From: Lachnospiraceae bacterium
GTDB lineage: Bacteria; Bacillota; Clostridia; Lachnospirales; Lachnospiraceae
DNA length: 64,000 bases
NCBI GenBank assembly: GCA_015057425.1
Contig: SVEL01000005.1
Location: 62,001-126,000 of the forward strand
Direction: 5' to 3'
Shown: positions 42,629-51,989 of the stretch, in pieces
How the letters are laid out: each line of letters begins with the position of its first letter
How positions within the stretch are numbered: position 1 is the stretch's first letter
Program-made: the position numbers and the translations under genes
The notes under the pieces: model-generated
The model's database searches: none
What the model saw: only the letters and a program-made list of their open reading frames with translations
Told to the model about the DNA's origin: nothing

Positions 42629-44776
42629 ATGGATGGTAAGCTGAAAAATAACAGGCTGTTTGATTTCATGTCAATAGTCAATGAAAAAGTAAATAATAAT
42701 CTTATTGTGCAGTGCGTCAAGACAAGTTTGGTAATGATTATACCTATGATTATGGTTGGCGCTTTTTCGCTTGTTTTAGTTTCATTTCCGATGGATGCGT
42801 ATCAGAATTTTATAAAGAACTTTGCAAGCGGTTTGTTTTACCTGATATTTAACGGCGTTTACAGTGCAACATTTGGTATGATGTCAGTGTATATGACGGT
42901 AAGTGTAGCACTTACATATACCAATATGGTAAGAAAAATAGGCGGATATTTCTTTGGTCCGGTATTTTCATCTTTATTTGCATTTACATTATTCAGCGGT
43001 GTTATTTCAGAAAATGGTCTTGTAAAGGAAGCGCTTGGTGTCGACGGGCTTTTTACGGCAATTGTCAGCGGATTGCTTGCATCAGCACTGTATTGCTTCG
43101 TACAGGAAAGAGTTGGCAACACTGCAAAGTTTTATACGTATGGTGCAGATGATGTCTTTTATATGATGTTGAAATATGTTTATCCGACATTTATAACAGC
43201 AATCTTTTTCGTGCTTTTGTCCACACTTATAAATGTTATCTTTGGTGTGGGAAGCTTTAGAGAATTGTGTATCAATATAGTTACGTTTATATTTGAAAAT
43301 ACAGGCAGAAACTTTGGCTCAACCCTTCTTTATCTCGTTATAGTTCATTTACTGTGGGCAGTGGGAATGCATGGAGGTAACATATTACAACCGGTAGCAG
43401 ATAGTGTATTTGCACCGGCGATTACAGAAAATCAGAAACTTATACAGCTTGGACTTGAACCAACGCAAATGTTCAGTAAGACATTTATAGATGTATTTGT
43501 ACTTATGGGCGGTTGCGGAACAACTATATGTTTGCTGCTTGCAATTTTGCTTTTTGGTAAGAGAAGAAGCAACAAGAAACTTGTTCAGATAGCACTTTTG
43601 CCGGGAATATTTAATATAAATGAAATAATGATGTTCGGATTACCGGTTGTGTTTAATCCGATTATATTGGTGCCATTTTTCATTACACCAATAATTACGT
43701 TCCTTATAAGTACATTAGCTATGATGACAGGACTTGTGCCGTATGCAACCAGTGCGGTTGAGTGGACAACACCGGTTATCGTAGGTGGTTATTATGCTAC
43801 AGGTTCAGTGGCAGGCTCAATATTACAGGTTGTAAATATTATAGTCGGAACGTTGATTTATTGGCCTTTTGTAAAGCTCATCGAAAGAGAGACACAAAGA
43901 AACAGCACAAGAAAGATTGAACAGATAGCAGAGATTATAGATGAAAGTGAAGAAATGAGAAAACCGGTAAATCTTCTTGAACTTAACGGTGACCTTGGAA
44001 TTGTCTGCAGGATTATAGCTGATACAATGATTTCATGTGCCGGAAAGGAACTTCCGACAGTATATTATCAGCCACAGTGTGATGAAAATGAAAAATGTAT
44101 AGGAGCCGAAGCGCTTCTTAGAATAAGCCATAAGGAATATGGATTGGTTTATCCTCCAATAATTATGAAACTTGCAGAAGAGGCAGGAATTCTGTTACAG
44201 ACAGAAAAAGATATATTTGCATCAGTTGTGAAAGATATGGATGAACTGATAAGAATAATCGGTGATGATGCAGACATATCCGTAAATGTAACGGGAATCA
44301 CATTGAAGACGGAAGAGTTTGAGTTGTTCCTTAAAGAAATGGCAGAAAAGAATCCGGATAAATGTAATCATATTACAATAGAATTAACAGAACAGGCAAC
44401 ACTTAAGATTGATGATGAATTTATTTCAAGACTTCAGAGAATCAGAGATATGGGCTATAGGCTTGCCATAGATGATTTCTCTATGGGTAATACTTCGATT
44501 AAGTATCTTGAATCAAATGTATTCAGTAAGATTAAGTTAGACGGTGTATTAAGCCGCCATGTTGTAACCAATGAAAGAAGCCAGGAAATTGTATCGACAC
44601 TTGCAAAGATGTCAAAGGGATTTAATATAGACATCCTCGCTGAATATGTAGAAACAGAACAACAGAAACAGATTCTCAGTGGTATAGGCTGTCACCAGTA
44701 TCAGGGACATCTGTATAGTCAGGCTGTTCCGTTACATAAGCTTGAAGATATGGTGGATACGGCACGTAAAGAATAA
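42629..44776 (+). CDS. PTS EIIC - EAL fusion, putative sugar-controlled c-di-GMP phosphodiesterase
   Basis: A 715-residue fusion. Residues 1-430 are a PTS EIIC domain of the lactose/cellobiose type with about ten membrane helices; the histidine of AVGMHGGN near 252 and the glutamate of FNINEIMMFGLPVVFNP near 332 match sugar-contact positions of the family. Residues 460-715 are an EAL domain with the catalytic set in place: GAEALLR near 492, SVNVT, ELTEQ, AIDDFSMGN, IKLDGV, AEYVET and YQGHLYSQ. It should cleave cyclic-di-GMP. No EIIA or EIIB gene is near, so EIIC may serve as a sugar sensor rather than a carrier. Confidence 0.9.
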   Translation: MDGKLKNNRLFDFMSIVNEKVNNNLIVQCVKTSLVMIIPMIMVGAFSLVLVSFPMDAYQNFIKNFASGLFYLIFNGVYSATFGMMSVYMTVSVALTYTNMVRKIGGYFFGPVFSSLFAFTLFSGVISENGLVKEALGVDGLFTAIVSGLLASALYCFVQERVGNTAKFYTYGADDVFYMMLKYVYPTFITAIFFVLLSTLINVIFGVGSFRELCINIVTFIFENTGRNFGSTLLYLVIVHLLWAVGMHGGNILQPVADSVFAPAITENQKLIQLGLEPTQMFSKTFIDVFVLMGGCGTTICLLLAILLFGKRRSNKKLVQIALLPGIFNINEIMMFGLPVVFNPIILVPFFITPIITFLISTLAMMTGLVPYATSAVEWTTPVIVGGYYATGSVAGSILQVVNIIVGTLIYWPFVKLIERETQRNSTRKIEQIAEIIDESEEMRKPVNLLELNGDLGIVCRIIADTMISCAGKELPTVYYQPQCDENEKCIGAEALLRISHKEYGLVYPPIIMKLAEEAGILLQTEKDIFASVVKDMDELIRIIGDDADISVNVTGITLKTEEFELFLKEMAEKNPDKCNHITIELTEQATLKIDDEFISRLQRIRDMGYRLAIDDFSMGNTSIKYLESNVFSKIKLDGVLSRHVVTNERSQEIVSTLAKMSKGFNIDILAEYVETEQQKQILSGIGCHQYQGHLYSQAVPLHKLEDMVDTARKE

Positions 44777-44811
44777 AATGAAAAGAAACAAAAACGGTCT
44801 AAAATAAAAGG

Positions 44812-44856
44812 ACGGCGGAATCAACATTCACAACCGATGAGGATTCCGCCGTTTTC
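44812..44856. terminator. Bidirectional terminator at the end of degV
   Basis: ACGGCGGAATC (44812-44822) pairs perfectly with GATTCCGCCGT (44842-44852), with T residues following on both strands. The left arm covers the stop codon of the minus-strand degV gene. Confidence 0.82.
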
Positions 44857-45645
44857 TGCGTAAAAGCTGCAAAGACCGCGACATTCATATAATTTCACAT
44901 TTGCGTCAGGGTATTGGTCAATTACAGATTTCTTTATAATATTTGCAAAGTTCGGATTGAATACATGGGCGATATAGAGTTTGCCGCCTTTATATCCGGC
45001 TTTTTTTAGTTCATTCATAAGCTTTGGTATAAGCTTCTGTTCACCGCGACATTTGGTGATTTGTTCCAACGTACCTTCCTTACTTGCAGTACCAAGAATT
45101 CTTATTCCGAGAAGACCGGCTGCAGAAGCAGTAATCTTGCTTACACGTCCGTTTTGAGCAAGATTGTGAAGTGATTCCAAAGAGAAAAATAATCTTGTTG
45201 TTTCTAAGTATCGGCTTGCTTCCCTGCAAACATCTTCAAAAGAAAGGCCTGATTTGGTTAATTCGTTGATTTTATCAACAAGCAAAAGAACCTCAGGTCC
45301 GGCGGACAGTGTATCAAATACATATACATTTGCATCAGGATGCTCATCCATATATTGGATAGCGGCAGTTCTGGCAGAACTATATGAACCGGAGAGCGCG
45401 CTTGTAAGTGTGCATACATATATTTCCTTTTCACTGCCGAAAGCATCAAGCCAATCCTGAATCCCCGGACAACCGGTAAAAGAACGTCCTTTATGTCCCG
45501 CTAAAGTATTTACCATATCCTTTACATCAAGAAAACAATCATCAGTAAACTCATGTATATTTGTTGAAATTTTAAATGGTACCGTACAGAAATTCGCATT
45601 TTCCAAAGTGATAATATCACAGGAAGAATCAGATATTATTTTCAT
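44821..45645 (-). CDS. DegV family fatty-acid-binding protein
   Basis: A 274-residue DegV protein. Members bind one fatty acid between two domains and, as FakB, present it to the kinase FakA. The N-terminal IISDSSCDI, the mid-region TGCPGIQDW near 57 and TSALSGSYSSARTAA near 78-92 (ligand serine region), and SLHNLAQNGRVSKI near 158 are typical. AAGGAG precedes the start. No fakA is near, so the role as FakB is a family inference. Confidence 0.9.
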   Translation of the reverse strand: MKIISDSSCDIITLENANFCTVPFKISTNIHEFTDDCFLDVKDMVNTLAGHKGRSFTGCPGIQDWLDAFGSEKEIYVCTLTSALSGSYSSARTAAIQYMDEHPDANVYVFDTLSAGPEVLLLVDKINELTKSGLSFEDVCREASRYLETTRLFFSLESLHNLAQNGRVSKITASAAGLLGIRILGTASKEGTLEQITKCRGEQKLIPKLMNELKKAGYKGGKLYIAHVFNPNFANIIKKSVIDQYPDANVKLYECRGLCSFYAENGGILIGCEC

Positions 45646-46022
45646 AAAATTATACTCCTTTATATAAATTTATTCATGTCAAAGAAAAATATGATGGTCC
45701 GGGCAAGTGTTATGGGTTAAATTCTACAGATACATCGTGTAGATTCATCGTGTAGATGCATTTTATGGAGATATCTTGCGAATGGTTTTTGTGTAAATAT
45801 AGGATGCTCTTTGTGTAGAAACCATATCAAGTAGTTTTAAAAACCACATACCAATAATATAATATATCGTTTTCAAAACTATGTCAACAGTTTTTGGGAA
45901 ATTTTTATATACACTACTATACAATTTTGTTGGGTTATATTAAAATAATTTTATGCTTATTTTATTAAAATATACAGTCTGTGTTGTTTATATGGAATAG
46001 TATGGATTCTAAATATTAGAAT
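45646..46022. other. AT-rich intergenic stretch
   Basis: About 380 bases without a supported gene. The short CATCGTGTAGAT occurs twice near 45735-45757 with a related GTGTAGA later. The remainder is AT-rich; no clear promoter pair can be chosen. Confidence 0.5.
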
Positions 46023-46042
46023 ATGAAATTAAAAAATATAGA

Positions 46043-46237
46043 TTTGAGAAGAATGAATTTGAGAAGAATGAATTTGAGAAGAATGAATTTGAGAAGTATG
46101 GATTTGAGAAGTATAGATTTGAGAAGAATGAATTTGAGAAGAATGAATTTGAGAAGAATAGATTTGAGAAGTATAGATTTGAGAAGTATAGATTTGAGAA
46201 GAATGAATTTGAGAAGAATGAATTTGAGAAGTATAGA
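46043..46237 (+). repeat. Thirteen-unit 15-bp minisatellite
   Basis: Thirteen units of TTTGAGAAGAATGAA type follow without gap. Two positions vary together: GAATGAA and GTATAGA versions dominate. Read in the open frame the units give five-residue repeats (L-R-R-M-N or L-R-S-I-D), spacing like pentapeptide-repeat proteins. The frame starts at ATG 46023 with no ribosome site and stops at 46241, so I list it as a repeat, not a gene. Confidence 0.9.
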
Positions 46238-46270
46238 TTGAAAAATCGGATTTATAAAGGAGAGATGGCG

Positions 46271-47083
46271 ATGAAAAAATGGTATTTACTATTATTGGTG
46301 GTATGCGGTATGATGCTGGGTTTGACTGTTACGGGATGTGGGAAAAACGATAATGATGCCCAATCAACCACCGCTGTGAATGAAACTACAAAAGATTCAT
46401 CAGAAACATCAGAGGATAAATCAGGAAATACACAAATGATAGAAAGTCAGTTAAAAATATTTTATGACGATACATTATACTACGCATTATGTTATACAAC
46501 TTTAGAAAAAGATTATCCGGATATAAGCGAAGCTACATATATAGGAGATATTACAAAGGTATGCAATGAGGCACTGCCATCAGCCGATTTGGAAACTGAT
46601 TTTGGTGAAGCTGGTTGTAGATTATACATATTTGATTACGAAAAAAGTGTGTCGGATACAAAATTTGGATTTATATGCGAGTATAAAGATAAAAAGATTT
46701 ATATAACAGAAGTTTCCACGACGCCATTTATGTATGACAATTCAGAGGAAGAAGTTGGGGCAAATATAGAAGAAAGTAATGGGGAAAGTGACTCGTTTAT
46801 GCCATATCCCGTAGGAAGAGAAGTGAGTATAACGCATGGAAACTGGGTTTATAGAGGCTTGCTTATTCAATGTAAACCGGAAGAGAAAGAGAATCTTGTT
46901 GAGCTTGGGAAGATAAGTAAAGTATGTGAGTCTGCTGCATTGTTGAAAAATGATTTGGATACAACATTTGGAACAGAAGGCGATGAAATTTATCTTTACG
47001 AGACAGAAAATGCAAGAAACTTCTATATCTTACATGACTATACCTGGTATGAAATGACCGGTGCAGAGGTATTAGTCAGATAA
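46271..47083 (+). CDS. Putative lipoprotein with a duplicated domain
   Basis: A 270-residue protein with lipobox VTGC near residue 24 and a Thr/Ser/Glu linker to about residue 60. The globular part seems to hold two related halves: YIGDITKVCNEALPSADLET near 95 and ELGKISKVCESAALLKNDLD near 215, each followed by a FG-containing turn and a LYIFD/IYLYE strand. ATG 46271 follows AAAGGAG at eight bases. The 15-bp minisatellite ends 33 bases upstream and so lies in its leader. Function unknown. Confidence 0.8.
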   Translation: MKKWYLLLLVVCGMMLGLTVTGCGKNDNDAQSTTAVNETTKDSSETSEDKSGNTQMIESQLKIFYDDTLYYALCYTTLEKDYPDISEATYIGDITKVCNEALPSADLETDFGEAGCRLYIFDYEKSVSDTKFGFICEYKDKKIYITEVSTTPFMYDNSEEEVGANIEESNGESDSFMPYPVGREVSITHGNWVYRGLLIQCKPEEKENLVELGKISKVCESAALLKNDLDTTFGTEGDEIYLYETENARNFYILHDYTWYEMTGAEVLVR

Positions 47084-47856
47084 TAAGACCTAATGTAAAA
47101 ATGATTAGACATGATTAGAAAATATTAGAAATTATTGGAAATGATTAGACATGATTAGAAAATATCGCAAATTATTGGAAATGATTACATGATTAGAAGT
47201 TATTGGAAATTATGAGGCAGCTCCGTCCACAACAATCTTTGATTTTAAATAGTGGGTATTTTTGCTATATATAAAAAATGTTGCTGTAGCAAAAATAATT
47301 GAGGGTAAATTTACATAATACAACAAATTATGTAAATAAAATAGCGATATTTTTGCTATATCAAAAAAATAGTGTCCCAGCAAAAAAATAAGTGTATTTT
47401 TTGTACCTTTTTGGCGATTTTATTTATATAGCAAAAATTCTCGAAATATAGGCGAAATATTTACAGAAAAAGCGTAGAAAATTGGAAATTTTTTTGCTCA
47501 TTAAGGAATTTTTTTATATAGCAAAAATCCGTCGGGGAAATCCAAGCTAAAGTGCAGAAAAGCAAGCCAAAGTGTGGGAAAAGCAAGCCAAAGTGCGGGG
47601 AAAGCAAGCCAAAGTGCGGGGAAAGCAAGCCAAAGTGCGGGGAAAGCAAGCCGAAGTTTGGTTATGCCAAACAAAGGTACCGGAAACTTTGAAGTTAAAG
47701 TTAAACACATCTTGTAAAACAAGGCAAAATGTTGTAAAATGGAAACAGAATGTGCGTTTCATTCTGTACGTTGAAACAGAATGAAATGGTTCGTTTAGTA
47801 ATTTTTCCCGCTTAGTGACGGGCATTTAATTAATATACATAACAGGAGGATTTAAA
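47084..47856. repeat. Noncoding stretch with three repeat families
   Basis: No gene is supported in about 770 bases. A 40-base unit of ATGATTAGAC type occurs twice at 47101-47180 and in shortened form to 47210. The motif TATTTTTGCTA, or its complement, recurs at 47257, 47287, 47348, 47427 and 47517; the first two form an 11-base hairpin. A 21-base unit CAAGCCAAAGTGCGGGGAAAG recurs six times from 47542 to about 47662 (exact starts 47563, 47584, 47605, 47626, 47647). ACAGAATG/CATTCTGT forms a hairpin near 47746. Confidence 0.85.
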
Positions 47857-49452
47857 ATGAGTCTTGATGCAAAGAACGTAATCGAAAGCGGAAAAGCGAT
47901 TCTTGGTATTGAATTTGGTTCAACAAGAATTAAGGCAGTACTTATCGATGATAACAACGCGCCAATCGCTTCAGGTGCACATGATTGGGAGAACAGATTA
48001 GAAAACAATATTTGGACATATTCACTTGATGATATATGGACAGGTCTTCAGGATGCTTACAAGAAGATGACAGAAGACGTTATGGAAAAGTATGGTGTTA
48101 AGGTAACAAAGCTTGGTGCATTAGGTTTCAGTGCTATGATGCACGGATATATGGTATTTGATAAGAATGGTGATATTCTTGTACCATTCCGTACATGGAG
48201 AAATACTATTACAGAAGAAGCTTCAACAAAGCTTACAGAGCTTTTTAACTATCACATTCCACAGAGATGGAGTATCGCACATCTTTACCAGGCTATTTTA
48301 AATGGTGAAGAACATGTTAAGGATATTGATTTCCAGACAACTCTTGAAGGATATATTCATTGGAAACTTTCAGGTGAAAGAGTTATCGGTGTAGGCGAAG
48401 CATCAGGTATGTTCCCTATTGATATTAATACAAAAGATTATAACCAGACAATGGTAGATAAGTTCGATGCACTTGTTGCAGATAAGAACTTCCCATGGAA
48501 GTTGAGAGATATTCTTCCTAAGTCACTTCTTGCAGGTGAAGCGGCAGGTAACCTTACAGCAGAAGGTGCTAAGCTTCTTGACCCTACAGGAACACTTGAA
48601 CCTGGCTGTCCTCTTTGTCCACCTGAAGGTGATGCAGGTACAGGTATGGTTTGTACAAACAGTGTTGCAGTCCGTACAGCTAACGTTTCAGCAGGTACAT
48701 CAGTATTTGCCATGATGGTTCTTGAAAAAGATCTTGCTAAGCCTTACGATGCAATTGACCTTGTTACAACACCAACAGGTAACCTTGTAGCAATGGTACA
48801 TTGCAACAACTGTACATCAGATCTTAACGCATGGGTAAATATCTTCAAGCAGTTTGCTGAAAGCTTCGGTATGGAAGTGGATATGAATAAATTATTCGGA
48901 ACACTTTATAATAAAGCACTTGAAGGTGACGCTGATTGTGGCGGACTCCTTGCATACAACTATTTCTCAGGTGAACATATTACAGGCTTTGAAGAAGGCC
49001 GTCCAATGGTTGTTCGTACACCTGACAGCAAGTTCAATCTTGCAAACTTCGTAAGAGTTAACTTATTTACATCACTTGGTGCATTAAAAGTAGGTCTTGA
49101 TATCCTTATGAAGGAAGAAGGCGTTAAGTGTGATAAGGTAACAGGTCATGGTGGATTATTTAAGACACCTGTAGTAGGTCAGTCATTCCTTGCAGCAGCT
49201 ATGAATACACCTGTATCAGTTATGGAAACAGCCGGTGAAGGCGGAGCTTGGGGTATTGCACTTCTTGCATCATATTTAGTAAATAAAGCAGATGGCGAAT
49301 CTCTTGATGATTTCCTTAATAACAAGATTTTCGCAGGTCAGAAGTCAGTTACACTTGAACCAAAGGCTGAAGATGTAGCAGGATTTGACCAGTTCATCGA
49401 ACGTTATAAAGCAGGGCTTCCAATCGAAAGAGCAGCAGTTGAAAATTTATAA
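47857..49452 (+). CDS. FGGY-family carbohydrate kinase
   Basis: A 531-residue sugar kinase of the FGGY family (ribulokinase/xylulokinase group). The N-terminal phosphate loop is [18 protein letters not shown] near residue 17; [14 protein letters not shown] near 90 has the substrate-binding His; the C-terminal ATPase part has GTSVFAMM near 286 and [14 protein letters not shown] near 466. Codons look like those of a well-expressed gene, and AGGAGG precedes the ATG. In related bacteria this type sits by L-arabinose genes, but no such gene is near here, so the sugar is left open. Confidence 0.88.
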   Translation: MSLDAKNVIESGKAILGIEFGSTRIKAVLIDDNNAPIASGAHDWENRLENNIWTYSLDDIWTGLQDAYKKMTEDVMEKYGVKVTKLGALGFSAMMHGYMVFDKNGDILVPFRTWRNTITEEASTKLTELFNYHIPQRWSIAHLYQAILNGEEHVKDIDFQTTLEGYIHWKLSGERVIGVGEASGMFPIDINTKDYNQTMVDKFDALVADKNFPWKLRDILPKSLLAGEAAGNLTAEGAKLLDPTGTLEPGCPLCPPEGDAGTGMVCTNSVAVRTANVSAGTSVFAMMVLEKDLAKPYDAIDLVTTPTGNLVAMVHCNNCTSDLNAWVNIFKQFAESFGMEVDMNKLFGTLYNKALEGDADCGGLLAYNYFSGEHITGFEEGRPMVVRTPDSKFNLANFVRVNLFTSLGALKVGLDILMKEEGVKCDKVTGHGGLFKTPVVGQSFLAAAMNTPVSVMETAGEGGAWGIALLASYLVNKADGESLDDFLNNKIFAGQKSVTLEPKAEDVAGFDQFIERYKAGLPIERAAVENL

Positions 49453-49506
49453 TATGTGCTTTTAGTTAGTTTGTGATTGGTAAAATCAAATAATAATAAA
49501 ACATTA

Positions 49507-49543
49507 GGGCACAATACTTACAAATGTAGGTATTGTGCCTTTG
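49507..49543 (+). terminator. Rho-independent terminator after the FGGY kinase
   Basis: GGCACAATAC (49508-49517) pairs perfectly with GTATTGTGCC (49530-49539), followed by TTT. It lies between convergent genes. Confidence 0.82.
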
Positions 49544-49565
49544 ATATAGTTACTATCTAAGAGTT

Positions 49566-50534
49566 TTATAAATATGTAGCCATCTGTTCTGATGTAAGAT
49601 TAAATTCATCGGATACAAGGGTTACAATTTGCTCATCCGGTGTACCGACTTTCTGTAACAGTAAGACAGTTTTTTTGATATTATCATCACGTTCGTTATT
49701 GCGTCCAAGTTCAATACCTGACTGATAACGTTCCTCAATCTGTTGTTCCCATCTTTTAACTGCTTCGTACATAGTAATTTCCTCCTTATCATAATGTAAT
49801 GCAAAGTTTATAAGTTTATCGGAACCAATGATGGCTCCGGCTGTAAATAAAGTTTCTTTGCTTATGTTTTCTGTTTCAAATGGTTTAAGTAAGTCAGTTA
49901 TGTCTATATGTATATTCTTGTTAATGTGGAAACTGTGAATCAAACGGAATAGATGTCTGTTATCTCTGTTCTTAAATGGAAGGTCATATAAATCTTTTGC
50001 AGAAACCAAAAGAATTTCGCTATCATCGAAAAAATCCTTCATATCATCAGGTATATCTACCATATCAGAAAGCTTTACAGGACCTGTCCAATCGGCTTCG
50101 CCATAATATATAACTACGGTAAAAACAGCCTTTAGACGTGAAGTTGTCGCATGAGATGAAACAGAGTCCGTACTACAAGATTCAAAGGAAATATTATTTT
50201 CCTGAAGTTGCTTCAAGTAATTCAAATCATTGTAAATTCTTACTCGAAGTGGCATAATGTTATTAATAGACGATTGATTCTCAATTGCTAAAAGGACATA
50301 AGTGCCATCGTCTGAATATCCTTTTATAACATCTCGGATGCGTTTCAAATTGTTAAATATATTTGGTGCTTCAGGAATAACAGTACTGACGACAGAATTT
50401 TTTTCATAGAGTTTGTCAGGTTTCAGGATGTCCTGTCCATGAAAGAACACGGTATTATAAAAGTCTGCAAAATGTGAATTGTCCTGCCAATAATCCATTT
50501 CAGTAATATCTTTGCTTGGCTTTGTATTTTTCAA
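49566..50534 (-). CDS. Rpn-family (PD-(D/E)XK) nuclease/transposase-like protein
   Basis: A 322-residue protein of the group annotated as Rpn recombination-promoting nuclease or transposase_31-like. Recognisable parts are HFADFYNTVFFHGQDIL near residue 22, then a predicted nuclease core with LLAIENQSSINNIMPLRV near 83-100 and YNDLNYLKQL. The C-terminus has GIELGRNNERDD and an alpha-helical end common in these Lachnospiraceae proteins. They occur in many copies per genome. No terminal inverted repeats were seen, so I do not call it a mobile element by itself. Confidence 0.8.
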   Translation of the reverse strand: MKNTKPSKDITEMDYWQDNSHFADFYNTVFFHGQDILKPDKLYEKNSVVSTVIPEAPNIFNNLKRIRDVIKGYSDDGTYVLLAIENQSSINNIMPLRVRIYNDLNYLKQLQENNISFESCSTDSVSSHATTSRLKAVFTVVIYYGEADWTGPVKLSDMVDIPDDMKDFFDDSEILLVSAKDLYDLPFKNRDNRHLFRLIHSFHINKNIHIDITDLLKPFETENISKETLFTAGAIIGSDKLINFALHYDKEEITMYEAVKRWEQQIEERYQSGIELGRNNERDDNIKKTVLLLQKVGTPDEQIVTLVSDEFNLTSEQMATYL

Positions 50535-50548
50535 AAAATATAATCCTC

Positions 50549-50779
50549 CTATGTAATTAATTTATATCCCACATATATTATGATGCATAGGAAAACAAAA
50601 GTCAAGATGTAAAATACAAAAAGATGAATTATTATTGTTGGGAAAAGTATTGGTAAATATGGTGTGGATATTTCCAATAATAGTAGTAAATCCAACAAAA
50701 ATGTGATAGAATAAATTAAATTGGCATAAAAGATATTCTTGGGAAGCATATCTATAAAATGTATGGCAATTGGAGTCAT
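50549..50779 (-). CDS. Possible small hydrophobic membrane protein
   Basis: An open frame of 76 residues with two or three membrane segments (FYANLIYSITFLLDLLLLLE and FVFYILTFVFLCIIIYVGY). It ends 14 bases before the Rpn-type gene and could be its partner. No ribosome site precedes its ATG on the minus strand, so it may be chance AT-rich coding. Confidence 0.3.
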   Translation of the reverse strand: MTPIAIHFIDMLPKNIFYANLIYSITFLLDLLLLLEISTPYLPILFPTIIIHLFVFYILTFVFLCIIIYVGYKLIT

Positions 50780-50799
50780 TTTGAAATGGAGGTTTTAAT

Positions 50800-51918
50800 A
50801 TGAATTACAGAGATTTTGGGAAAACAGGTTTAAAAGTATCGGCACTTGGATTTGGAGCTATGAGACTTCCGGTTATTGAGAAGGACGGAAAGTTTGAGAT
50901 AGACGAGCCGGAAGCTATAAAGATGATAAGACATGCTATTGATGAAGGCGTGAATTATGTTGATACAGCATATCCATACCATGACGGTATGAGTGAGATA
51001 CTTGTGGGCAAGGCACTCAAAGACGGATATCGTGAGAAAACATATATTGCAACTAAGTCACCATTATGGGATATACATTCAGAAGAAGATTTCTGGAGAA
51101 TATTAGATCATCAGTTAGAAAAACTTCAGACAGATTATATAGATTTCTATCTTCTTCATGCAGTTGACAGAAACAGATGGGAAAATGTTATTCTCAAATA
51201 TAACTTATTAGATGCGATGAAAAAGGCAAGAGACTTAGGGAAAATCAAGTACATAGGTTTTTCATTCCATGACAATAAGCAGACATTTTTAGATGTAGTT
51301 GACGGTTTTGATGAATGGGATTTCTGCCAGATTCAGATGAATTATATAGATGTAAACAATCAGGCAACTATAGAAGGTATGGAATATGCGGCAGGTAAGG
51401 GACTTGCGGTAGTTATTATGGAACCGCTTCTTGGCGGAAAACTTGCAATGCCGCCTGAAAATGTAGAAAAAGCGTTGCCTGACACTAAAACACCTGTAGA
51501 GTGGGCTCTTGATTTCTTGTGGAACAGAGAAGAAGTAAGTATTATTTTAAGTGGCATGAGCAATTACAAACAGACAGCAGATAACCTTCTTTATGCTTCA
51601 AGAAGCGGTATTGGTATGCTTTCAAAAGAAGATATTGATATGCTTACGGAAGCAAAGAGAATATACGATACTATGGCACTTGTGTCATGTACAAAATGTC
51701 AGTACTGTATGCCATGTCCGTTTGGCCTTGATATACCGGGAATTTTTGATGTGTATAACAAGACTGCTACAAAAGGCATGAGAAGAGCAAAGGAGCTTTA
51801 CGACGAACTTGAAGTAAAAGCTGATACATGTAAAACATGCCGTAAATGTGAAAAGGTATGTCCACAGCATATAGAAATAAGCAGTGTAATGAAGAAAATA
51901 GTTGAGGTTATGCAGTAA
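50800..51918 (+). CDS. Aldo/keto reductase with C-terminal 4Fe-4S domain
   Basis: A 372-residue oxidoreductase. The aldo/keto reductase barrel (residues 1-280) has the catalytic set: YVDTAYPYHDG near 48 (Asp and Tyr), ATKSPLW near 87 (Lys) and FYLLHAVD near 122 (His). The C-terminus has two cysteine clusters, CTKCQYCMPCP near 298 and CKTCRKCEKVCP near 346, typical of iron-sulfur domains in the anaerobe branch of this family. Substrate unknown. TGGAGG precedes the ATG. It stands alone before the ECF S-component cluster. Confidence 0.9.
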   Translation: MNYRDFGKTGLKVSALGFGAMRLPVIEKDGKFEIDEPEAIKMIRHAIDEGVNYVDTAYPYHDGMSEILVGKALKDGYREKTYIATKSPLWDIHSEEDFWRILDHQLEKLQTDYIDFYLLHAVDRNRWENVILKYNLLDAMKKARDLGKIKYIGFSFHDNKQTFLDVVDGFDEWDFCQIQMNYIDVNNQATIEGMEYAAGKGLAVVIMEPLLGGKLAMPPENVEKALPDTKTPVEWALDFLWNREEVSIILSGMSNYKQTADNLLYASRSGIGMLSKEDIDMLTEAKRIYDTMALVSCTKCQYCMPCPFGLDIPGIFDVYNKTATKGMRRAKELYDELEVKADTCKTCRKCEKVCPQHIEISSVMKKIVEVMQ

Positions 51919-51989
51919 ATATATAGAGATTAGTTTACAAAAATGCATAAAATTAAAAAACGCAGGAAAGAAGTTAACAGGGAGAAAAT

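Noticed and set aside
46023-46241. Pentapeptide-repeat protein gene
   Set aside because: The ATG has no ribosome site, the repeats lack the usual Ala/Leu pattern, and the frame ends inside the leader of the next gene. Kept as a repeat.
47572-47784. Repetitive open frames on both strands (GKQAKVR and TLACFPR types)
   Set aside because: They come from the 21-bp repeat, which is open in several frames, and have no ribosome sites.
49566-50534. Rpn-type gene as a complete mobile element
   Set aside because: No flanking inverted repeats or target duplications are visible.
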